12,079 bases of DNA from Acidimicrobiaceae bacterium (GTDB lineage Bacteria; Actinomycetota; Acidimicrobiia; Acidimicrobiales; Bog-793). Position numbers and translations under genes: made by a program. Every line of letters begins with the position of its first letter. Within the stretch, counting starts at the first letter, position 1. Of this stretch, positions 6,586 to 12,079 are shown in pieces. The DNA is taken from contig JAODBN010000288.1 of NCBI GenBank assembly GCA_025463965.1, positions 1-12,079 of the forward strand, given 5' to 3'. The notes under the pieces were generated by a model, which was given only the letters and a program-made list of their open reading frames with translations, was not told where the DNA came from and ran no database searches.

Positions 6586-7536
6586 ATGGTGGCGACGCGG
6601 CCCGTTCGCTTCGGGATTCAGCTCCAGGCGCAGCGCACGACCTGGCAGGAATTTGTCCGCGCTCTGCACATGGTTGAGGAGCTCGGCTTCGACACGGTGT
6701 ACACGTTCGACCACCTTCTGCCCTATGACGGCCCGGACGACGGTCCCGCGTTCGAGACCATGACCACCCTCGCTGCCATGGCGGCGATGACGGAACGCAT
6801 CCGCGTGGGGTCGCTCTGCAACGGGGTCCTGTACCGGGATCCGGCGACGCTGGCGAAGGCGGCCGTGACGATCGACCACCTGAGCGGTGGTCGGCTCGAG
6901 TTCACGTTGGGACCCGCCTGGGCCGAACGTGAGTTTCGGGCCTACGGGCTGCCGTTCCCCTCGGCGGGGGAGCGGCTGCGCAGGCTGGACGAGGCACTCG
7001 GCATTATCCGGTCCCTTTGGACCCAGAAACGGACGACGTTCGAGGGCCGGTACTACTCGGTCGTCGAAGCCCCCTGCGAGCCGAAGCCGGTGCAGGCTCC
7101 ATACCCCCCGATCATGATCGGCGGTGGACGGCCGGGCACCCTTCGCCTGACCGCCAAGCACGCCGATTCCTGGAACGGGATCGGCTCGCCGGACTTCTGT
7201 GCCGAGCGCATCGAAGCGATACGCGGCTTCTGCGCCGAGCTGGCACGCGACCCGGCCGAGATCGAGTATTCGGTTCATCCTCAACTGGCGGTGGCCGCCA
7301 CGAGCACCGAGGCGGAGGAGCTCGCTCTCCGTGTCGCTGCGAGCCACGGAAAGACGCTCGAGCAGGATCGCGCCCTTTGGCTGCTCGGCACGCCTGACGA
7401 GGTCGCGGACCAGGTCCAGGCGTACCTCGACGTCGGAATAACTCATCTCATCTTCGCCCTGGGACCACCCTTCGAGCGTGGCTCCCTCGAGCTGTTCGCC
7501 CGTGAGGTCGCCCCCCGGTTCCGCTCTAGCGGGTAA
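6586..7536 (+). CDS. LLM-class oxidoreductase, probably F420-dependent
   Basis: Member of the luciferase-like monooxygenase family (TIM barrel, bacterial luciferase superfamily), 316 residues. The N-terminal strand VRFGIQLQ leads to FDHLL with His43, at the place of the active-site His in F420-dependent glucose-6-phosphate dehydrogenase (His40). The block RIRVGSLCNGVLYRDPATLAKAA, then LSGGRLEFTLGPAW and FPSAGERLRRLDEAL, is diagnostic of the family. The C-terminal LGTPDEVADQVQAYLDVGITHLIF also fits. F420 rather than FMN is the likelier cofactor given the family branch and the actinobacterial setting, but this is inference, and the substrate is unknown. The gene has its own candidate promoter and converges on the lacI-type gene. 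It uses two ATA Ile codons (at 7219 and 7438), unusual against neighbours with near-exclusive G/C wobble, which may hint at a different origin. Confidence 0.85.
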   Translation: MVATRPVRFGIQLQAQRTTWQEFVRALHMVEELGFDTVYTFDHLLPYDGPDDGPAFETMTTLAAMAAMTERIRVGSLCNGVLYRDPATLAKAAVTIDHLSGGRLEFTLGPAWAEREFRAYGLPFPSAGERLRRLDEALGIIRSLWTQKRTTFEGRYYSVVEAPCEPKPVQAPYPPIMIGGGRPGTLRLTAKHADSWNGIGSPDFCAERIEAIRGFCAELARDPAEIEYSVHPQLAVAATSTEAEELALRVAASHGKTLEQDRALWLLGTPDEVADQVQAYLDVGITHLIFALGPPFERGSLELFAREVAPRFRSSG

Positions 7537-7632
7537 ATCGCGGGCTTAGAGAGACGAGGCGCGTCGCCGATCGCCGAGGCGGTGCCCGCCGTCCACAGCG
7601 ATCTCGGCACAGGCGACGCAGCGGAAAGCGGC

Positions 7633-8673
7633 CTAGGTGCGCGCGGCGAGCTCTTCTCGCGCTTGGATGCCGGCGGTGCTCTCGCGTACGACGAGGCCGA
7701 ACGGCGCCTGGAGGACCACCGGCTCGGTCGTGTCGCCCTCGAGGCGACGGAAGAGCTGCTCGACCGCCAGCGCGGCGATCTCCGCCTTGTCCGGTGCCAT
7801 CGTCGACAGCGTTGGGGTCGAGTAGCGGCCCTCTTCGGCGTCGTCGAAACCGATCACGGCCACGTCGTCGGGCACTCGGCACCCCGCCTGCAGCAGCACC
7901 CGGATCGCACCGACCGCCAGCAGGTCGTTGTAACAGAAGACCGCGTCGGGCGGCTCGGCAAGCGCGAGCAGGTCGCGCATCGCCAGGGCGCCGGCGTCGC
8001 GATGGAAGCTGGCCGTCGGGACGACGAGCGCCGGATCCTCCGCGATCCCCGCCTCGGCCAGCGCCTGGCGATATCCCTGGGTCCGGAACTGGGCGGTCTC
8101 GCCCGTCTCGTAGGGCTGGTCGCCGATCGCCGCGATCCGGCGGGCGCCGAGAGCGACGAGGTGCTCGACCGCAGCGCGCGCGGCCGCCACGTTGTCGATC
8201 GTCACGTGGTCGAAGGGGCCTTCGTTCACCCGCTCTCCGAGCAGCACCACCGGGGTCTTGCCGGAGGTCTCGGCGAGCTCGGCAGCCCCGAGGCCGAGCG
8301 GGCTGAAGATCAGCCCGTCGAACAGGTGCGAGCGCTCGCGGTCTTGCAGAAGCTTTCGCTCCTTGTCGGGATCCCCGTCGGTCTGCTCGATGATCACCGT
8401 GTACGAGCGCTTGGCGACCTCGTCCATGATCGCCCCGCTCAGCTCGGAGAAGTAGGGGACCGCCAGCTCGGGGACCGCCAGCGCGATCATCCCGGTTCGC
8501 CCCCGGCGCAGGTTGCGGGCCATCAGGTTCGGGCGGTAGCCGAGCTCGTCGATGGAGGCCTGCACGCGCCGGCGGGTCTCGGTCGCCACGAACGGATAGT
8601 CGTTGACCACGTTCGACACCGTGCGCGGGGACACCCCGGCGTGCCGTGCAACGTCGTAGATCGTCACCGCCAC
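7633..8673 (-). CDS. LacI-family transcriptional regulator
   Basis: Sugar-responsive DNA-binding repressor of 346 residues. The N-terminal helix-turn-helix is TIYDVARHAGVSPRTVSNVV (residues 4-23). The hinge helix PNLMARNLRRG at about 48-58 includes the Leu that, in family members, inserts at a central CpG of the operator. A periplasmic-binding-protein-like effector domain follows from about residue 60, with PDAVFCYNDLLAVGAIRVL and VPDDVAVIGFDDAEEGRYST as clear signatures. The start is GTG at 8671-8673, with AGGGGGAG (minus strand, 8683-8690) 9 nt upstream. It is divergent from the sugar importer operon and about 50 bp from the inverted repeat at 8723-8748, so it probably represses that operon. 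The effector is likely a sugar or sugar phosphate imported or made by the system; its identity cannot be inferred. Confidence 0.95.
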   Translation of the reverse strand: MAVTIYDVARHAGVSPRTVSNVVNDYPFVATETRRRVQASIDELGYRPNLMARNLRRGRTGMIALAVPELAVPYFSELSGAIMDEVAKRSYTVIIEQTDGDPDKERKLLQDRERSHLFDGLIFSPLGLGAAELAETSGKTPVVLLGERVNEGPFDHVTIDNVAAARAAVEHLVALGARRIAAIGDQPYETGETAQFRTQGYRQALAEAGIAEDPALVVPTASFHRDAGALAMRDLLALAEPPDAVFCYNDLLAVGAIRVLLQAGCRVPDDVAVIGFDDAEEGRYSTPTLSTMAPDKAEIAALAVEQLFRRLEGDTTEPVVLQAPFGLVVRESTAGIQAREELAART

Positions 8674-8722
8674 CCGACTCGACTCCCCCTGAAGGTCGGC
8701 CTACGCTACCTCAGCCGGGTAC

Positions 8723-8748
8723 TTGCATCGATCTCTGCACCGATGCAA
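8723..8748. promoter_or_regulatory. LacI-type operator(s), TTGCATCG-N10-CGATGCAA
   Basis: The outer arms TTGCATCG (8723-8730) and CGATGCAA (8741-8748) form a perfect inverted repeat. The same bases can be read as two adjacent 12-bp sites with central CG: TGCATCGATCTC (8724-8735, one half degenerate) and TGCACCGATGCA (8736-8747, one mismatched pair). Their centres are 12 bp apart. A palindrome centred on CG is the hallmark of LacI-family operators. It lies between the divergent lacI-type and binding-protein genes, which supports its assignment to that regulator. Confidence 0.72.
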
Positions 8749-8898
8749 ACTGACGGAGCGGGACCGGCATCCGGCACCCGCCCGGCGCAGTGGCAGCGAA
8801 CGGTTCGGGGGAGACGACCGACGTCCTGACAGGACACGGTCCGAGCCCGTGCCGGACGTGCGGCCCGAGAGGGGCTGGCCGGTCGAGCCGCAGAGACA

Positions 8899-8907
8899 GG
8901 GGAGGGG
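8899..8907 (+). promoter_or_regulatory. Ribosome binding site that sets the binding-protein start
   Basis: GGGGAGGGG lies 10 nt before the ATG at 8918. It decides between this ATG and a long in-frame N-terminal extension reaching back to 8723, because the residues after 8918 form a normal signal peptide. Confidence 0.6.
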
Positions 8908-8917
8908 ACGGGCTCAG

Positions 8918-10321
8918 ATGAGATCGAGACTGGATGTGCGCGGGCGCGGGGGAGCCAGCCGTCGCTCGGTGGCCGCCCGGGTCGGCGCGTTGTCGGTGGG
9001 AGCGTTGGCGCTCACGGGTGCCGCCGCTTACGGCACGGCCGGGGCGTCGCCCGCGGCGAGCAAGTCGCTTCGCCCGGCGGTGTCCAAGGCGAGTGGCACC
9101 TCATGCAAGAAGGGCGCGGTCAAGCTGACGATGTGGGGATGGGCCGCCGGCTACAACCTGGCGGTCGACGAGTTCAACAAGACCCACTCCGACGTCTGCG
9201 TCGTCCTCGAGAACGACGGGGCCACGACGGCGGAGTACACCAAGATCCAAGACGCCGAGAAGGCGGGCAGCGGGGCCCCGGACGTGGCGGAGATCGAGTA
9301 CTTCGTGCTCCCGTCCTTCGAGATCACCCACACGCTCGCCAACCTCGTTCCCTACGGCGTGAACGCCTACCGGAAGAACGAGGTCGCGGTCGCCTGGTCG
9401 CAGGTCAGCCAGGGATCGGGCGTCTACGCGATGCCGGTCGACGTCGGGCCGCTCGCCTTCTACTACAACTCCACCATGCTGGCGAAGTACGGCATCTCGG
9501 TCCCGAAGACCTGGGCGCAGTACGCCACCGACGCCGCCACCTTGAAAAAGGACGACCCCGGTGCCTACCTCGGGACCCTCGACTGGGCCGACTCCCAGCC
9601 CGTGCTGGCGATGATGCAGCAGTACGGGGCGTTTCCCTTCAAGTGGAACGGCGGCTCCAAGCTGACGATCTCCTTCACCGGAAAGAGCGAGACGGCCTTC
9701 GCGAACTTCTGGCAGAAGCTGATCGGCTCCGGCGAGGCCAACAGCACCGTCGACTTCTCGCCGGCCCAGTGGACGGCGTGGGACAGCGGGACGGACGCCT
9801 CGCGCTTCTCGCCGGCGTGGGGCCCGGTCGGGATGCAGCTGTCGATCAAGAACACGATCGGCTCGTGGAGAGCGGCGCCCATGCCGACGACCTCCTCCGG
9901 CACGGTGCAGTCCGGCAACTGGGGCGGCTCGACCATCGCGGTGCTCGCCTCGAGCAAGCACCCCAAGCAGGCCGCCGAGTTCGCCGAGTGGTTCGGGGGC
10001 ACGGCTGCGTCCTGGAAGATCCTGAGCGGGCCGATCGCCGGGGCCTACCCTGGTTACAAGCCCGTCCTCGACAGCAACTCGTTCCTGTCGACCACGCTGC
10101 CGATCTCGAAGAGCCAGCACTTCCAGGGGGTCTTCGCCCAGGCGGCCAAGCACATGGTCTCTCCGGAGTGGCCGCCGATCATGAACTACGTGAACACGAT
10201 CTGGCCGACGGCCTTCGCCGGCGTGGCGAACGGGTCCGAGTCGCTCCCGGCCGCATTCAAGACGATGCAGAACGACTTGGTGAAGTACGCCAAGGCGCAG
10301 GGGTTCAACGTCAGCCTGTGA
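8918..10321 (+). CDS. Extracellular sugar-binding protein of a CUT1 ABC importer
   Basis: Family 1 extracellular solute-binding protein, 467 residues; it captures a carbohydrate outside the membrane and delivers it to the two permeases encoded next. An Arg-rich N-region containing SRRSV is followed by a hydrophobic stretch (about 20-37) and a possible signal peptidase I site after AGA (residues 41-43). The RR pair makes Tat export conceivable. There is no lipobox cysteine, unusual for a binding protein of a Gram-positive. The mature domain begins with VKLTMWGWAAGYN. MPVDVGPLAFYYNSTMLAKYG followed by VPKTW is characteristic, as is the C-terminal SKHPKQAAEFAEWF. The only two cysteines, Cys63 and Cys94, flank the first strand and helix and could form a disulfide. 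The substrate is not identifiable from sequence. Control is probably by the divergent LacI regulator. Confidence 0.92.
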   Translation: MRSRLDVRGRGGASRRSVAARVGALSVGALALTGAAAYGTAGASPAASKSLRPAVSKASGTSCKKGAVKLTMWGWAAGYNLAVDEFNKTHSDVCVVLENDGATTAEYTKIQDAEKAGSGAPDVAEIEYFVLPSFEITHTLANLVPYGVNAYRKNEVAVAWSQVSQGSGVYAMPVDVGPLAFYYNSTMLAKYGISVPKTWAQYATDAATLKKDDPGAYLGTLDWADSQPVLAMMQQYGAFPFKWNGGSKLTISFTGKSETAFANFWQKLIGSGEANSTVDFSPAQWTAWDSGTDASRFSPAWGPVGMQLSIKNTIGSWRAAPMPTTSSGTVQSGNWGGSTIAVLASSKHPKQAAEFAEWFGGTAASWKILSGPIAGAYPGYKPVLDSNSFLSTTLPISKSQHFQGVFAQAAKHMVSPEWPPIMNYVNTIWPTAFAGVANGSESLPAAFKTMQNDLVKYAKAQGFNVSL

Positions 10322-10337
10322 GCTGACGCCGGTCACG

Positions 10338-10378
10338 CCGGCGCCGCCCGGGAGGACTCGCCTCCCGGGGGGCGCCGG
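10338..10378 (+). repeat. Strong intercistronic hairpin between binding-protein and permease genes
   Basis: The arms 10338-10355 and 10361-10378 pair over 18 bp with one mismatch around a 5-nt loop, ACTCG. It begins 16 nt after the binding-protein stop and ends 37 nt before the first permease start. No T-run follows, so it is not a classical intrinsic terminator. In position it resembles the malE-malF intercistronic elements of E. coli that stabilise upstream mRNA. It could also attenuate transcription into the permease genes. Confidence 0.8.
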
Positions 10379-10415
10379 GCCGTGGCCGAAGGCGCGTAGG
10401 ACCTAGAGGAGAGTC

Positions 10416-11381
10416 GTGATCGGGACGTCAGTCGGGGTGGGCAGCCTCCGAAGCGCCGCACCTGCGACGAGGGCGGCGACCTCGGGCCCGATCGGGCGCA
10501 GGGCACGGCGTGACCGCCGAGAGCGCCACGGGCGCTGGTTCGTGGCGCCGTTCCTTGTCGTGCTCACGCTCTTCATGTTCGTGCCGCTCGGTTACGCCCT
10601 CTACACGAGCTTGTTCACGACCAAGCTGATCGGCGGGACCAGCTTCTCGGGTCTCGCCAACTACCGACAGGTCCTCGCGTCGAGCGACTTTTGGGCCGGG
10701 GTGCGGCGCGTGGCGCTCTTCGCGGTGATCCAGGTGCCCGTCACGATCGGGCTGGCGGCCTTCTTCGCCGCCATCTTCGACCTCGGCGTGGCCAAGTTCG
10801 GCCGGTTCTTCCGGCTCGTCTTCTTCATCCCCTTCGCCGTCCCCGCCGTGGTCGCGGCGCTCATGTGGTCGTTCCTGCTGCTGCCCCAGTTCGGGCCCTA
10901 CACCCGCCTGGCCGGAGCGGTCGGGTTCGCTGGGACCAACTACTTCTCCTCGAAGCTCATCTTGGCGACCATCATCTTGATCGTCGTTTGGGAGTGGACC
11001 GGCTACAACATGACGATCCTCTACACCGCCTTGAAGGCGGTCCCACGCGAGGTCGTCGAGGCCGCGGTCATCGACGGCGCGTCCTTTTCCCGGGTGATCC
11101 TCCGGGTCAAGCTGCCGATGGTCAGCCCGGCCATCGTGATGCTCTTGTTCCTCAACCTGGTCGGGGCGCTCCAGCTGTTCACAGAGCCCTCGATCCTGTC
11201 CGCCTTCCAGCCGCAGGCGGTCTCGTTCGCCTTCACCCCGACGCTGTACGTCTACAACACCGCCATCGGGAGCAACGAATACGGCCTCGGCGCAGCGGCC
11301 GCAGTCGTGCTCGGTCTCGTCATCGGGTTGATCTCGGTCGGCTCGTTGCTGTGGCGTCGGCGCCGGGGAGAGCTCGCATGA
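10416..11381 (+). CDS. CUT1 ABC sugar importer permease, MalF-like
   Basis: Integral membrane subunit (BPD_transp_1 fold), 321 residues, forming half of the translocation channel. A polar, Arg-rich cytoplasmic tail of about 40 residues precedes TM1 (WFVAPFLVVLTLFMFVPLGY). Further hydrophobic segments lie at about 98-123, 130-155, 182-208, 237-260 and 294-316, giving six in all. The EAA loop that docks the ATPase is visible: EAAVIDGASFSRVIL from residue 215, ending in KLPMVSP. The GTG at 10416 is chosen because AGAGGAGAG (10405-10413) sits just upstream. The stop overlaps the next gene's start by 4 bp (ATGA), implying translational coupling. As first permease after the binding protein it fits the MalF/UgpA position. 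Confidence 0.94.
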   Translation: MIGTSVGVGSLRSAAPATRAATSGPIGRRARRDRRERHGRWFVAPFLVVLTLFMFVPLGYALYTSLFTTKLIGGTSFSGLANYRQVLASSDFWAGVRRVALFAVIQVPVTIGLAAFFAAIFDLGVAKFGRFFRLVFFIPFAVPAVVAALMWSFLLLPQFGPYTRLAGAVGFAGTNYFSSKLILATIILIVVWEWTGYNMTILYTALKAVPREVVEAAVIDGASFSRVILRVKLPMVSPAIVMLLFLNLVGALQLFTEPSILSAFQPQAVSFAFTPTLYVYNTAIGSNEYGLGAAAAVVLGLVIGLISVGSLLWRRRRGELA

Positions 11382-12079
11382 GCGCGCTCCGCGACACCGT
11401 GCTCGAGGCCACCCCTCCACGACCGCCGTCCCCGTCCGCAGACGCCGAGGTCGGTCGCCTCTCTCGTCGCAGACAAAACGGCGCGGCACGCCGCCGGGCG
11501 AGGCGCGAGGCCGACCTCGCCGCAGCGGTGCCCATCTCCCTCTACGGGCTGCGGCGCGGCACCGTCACCTTGCTGACGGCGTGCGCCGTCCTGTTCGCCT
11601 TGTTCATCCTGGCGCCGCTCGCCTGGATCGTGGTCAATGCCAGCAAGACCCAGGCCAATGTGTACGGCACCTTCGGGTTCTGGTTCTCGCGGCCCTTCGT
11701 GCTGTTCCACAACCTGTCACTGCTGATGCACTCGGTCAGCGGCGCCGGGGTCTACCTGCGGTGGATGGGCAACACGGCGCTCTACGCCGTGCTCGGCGGG
11801 GTCGGGGCGACGGTGTTGTGCTCGCTCGCCGGCTACGGGTTCGCCCGCTATCGCTTTCGCGGTGCGAACGCCCTCTTCTACCTGATCCTGTCCACGCTGC
11901 TCGTGCCGATCACCGCGGTGGCGCTGCCGCTCTACCTCGTCTACGCCAAGGTCGGCCTGATCAACTCGATCTGGGGGATGGTGCTCCCCTGCATGGTCAG
12001 CCCGGTCGGGGTGTACCTGATGCGCACCTTCACGGAGGTGTCGGTGCCGCGCGAGCTGATCGACGCGGCTCGCATGGAC
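11378..12079 (+). CDS. CUT1 ABC sugar importer permease, MalG-like, 3'-truncated by window edge
   Basis: Second channel subunit; 234 codons are visible and the frame is open to the window end. A polar Arg-rich tail of about 60 residues (including LSRRRQNGAARRRARRE) precedes TM1 (TLLTACAVLFALFILAPLAW). Then come GNTALYAVLGG, the family-typical SLAGYGFARYRFRG, and LSTLLVPITAVALPLYLVY followed by GLINSIWGMVLP, all characteristic of MalG/UgpE-type subunits. The window stops inside the EAA loop, at VPRELIDAARMD. The ATG at 11378 overlaps the stop of the preceding permease gene (ATGA), typical of coupled permease pairs. The expected remainder is about 70-80 residues with the last two membrane segments. 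Confidence 0.93.
   Translation, partial: MSALRDTVLEATPPRPPSPSADAEVGRLSRRRQNGAARRRARREADLAAAVPISLYGLRRGTVTLLTACAVLFALFILAPLAWIVVNASKTQANVYGTFGFWFSRPFVLFHNLSLLMHSVSGAGVYLRWMGNTALYAVLGGVGATVLCSLAGYGFARYRFRGANALFYLILSTLLVPITAVALPLYLVYAKVGLINSIWGMVLPCMVSPVGVYLMRTFTEVSVPRELIDAARMD

Larger units (their letters stand above)
8674..8917. other. Divergent control region, lacI-type gene / importer operon
   Basis: A 244-bp region with promoters expected in both directions. It contains the operator-like inverted repeat (listed separately) and then about 170 bp of leader before the binding-protein gene. Within the leader are GTCCT-GAC-AGGAC (8823-8835) and two mutually exclusive stems: CACGG (8835-8839) with CCGTG (8847-8851), and GTCCG (8839-8843) with CGGAC (8853-8857). 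I found no convincing -35/-10 pair on either strand. No open frame here looks like a separate gene. Confidence 0.6.

Noticed and set aside
7537..7632. Bidirectional terminator between the LLM and lacI-type genes
   Set aside because: Only a short GGCG-CGT-CGCC stem (7558-7568) without a T-run was found; too weak to call.
7633..8829. Plus-strand open frame opposite the lacI-type gene
   Set aside because: No motif, and the minus strand encodes a complete HTH, hinge and effector domain.
8723..8917. Possible 65-residue N-terminal extension of the binding protein
   Set aside because: It would begin in the operator and bury the signal peptide; the ATG at 8918 has a Shine-Dalgarno and starts a normal signal sequence.
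9101..10336. 411-codon minus-strand frame opposite the binding-protein gene
   Set aside because: Composition is typical of an antisense shadow in GC-rich DNA; no recognisable motif, and the plus strand encodes a clear SBP family 1 protein.
1..12079. CRISPR arrays, tRNA/rRNA genes, insertion sequences, toxin-antitoxin or phage genes
   Set aside because: I looked for spaced direct repeats, cloverleaf-like segments, transposase motifs and small paired genes and saw none that hold up by eye.

Overview
This window looks like a high-GC chromosome segment from an actinobacterium. The main grounds are the strong GC bias at third codon positions, the polA-rpsA-coaE gene order, and a ribosomal protein S1 that closely matches the mycobacterial form through all four S1 domains and the actinobacterial GNYI tail motif. 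A probable F420-type (luciferase-like) oxidoreductase fits too. A deep-branching class such as Acidimicrobiia is possible, but this is inference only.

Left part (1-5279, all + strand): housekeeping genes. The window opens inside polA (DNA polymerase I; N-terminus outside the window). A 153-bp leader follows, then rpsA, coaE 22 bp downstream, and a family S51 (peptidase E-like) serine peptidase 17 bp after that. The last three probably form one transcription unit. The peptidase converges on a low-specificity L-threonine aldolase on the minus strand; the two stop codons interlock in one CTAG tetranucleotide.

Middle (6338-7632): a 248-bp divergent intergenic region with a candidate promoter, then a luciferase-like monooxygenase (LLM) family oxidoreductase. 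It ends 96 bp from a convergent LacI-family regulator on the minus strand.

Right part (7633-12079): a carbohydrate-uptake module. The lacI-type gene is divergent from a three-gene CUT1 ABC importer operon: solute-binding protein, MalF-like permease, MalG-like permease (cut by the window end). The lacI/importer intergenic region holds a clear inverted repeat, TTGCATCG-N10-CGATGCAA, which can be read as two overlapping LacI-type operators with CG centres. The simplest model is that the LacI protein represses the importer, and perhaps itself, until a sugar or derivative binds it. A very strong hairpin between the binding-protein and permease genes probably sets their expression ratio. No ATPase or sugar-catabolic enzyme is visible; they may lie beyond 12079, or a shared MsiK-type ATPase may serve the importer.

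I did not find a clearly undescribed system. The most interesting points are the operator pair, the intercistronic hairpin, the long binding-protein leader, the GNYI motif present at both ends of S1, and the interlocked stop codons. No tRNA, rRNA, CRISPR array or insertion sequence was seen, and no gene-free stretch exceeds 250 bp.
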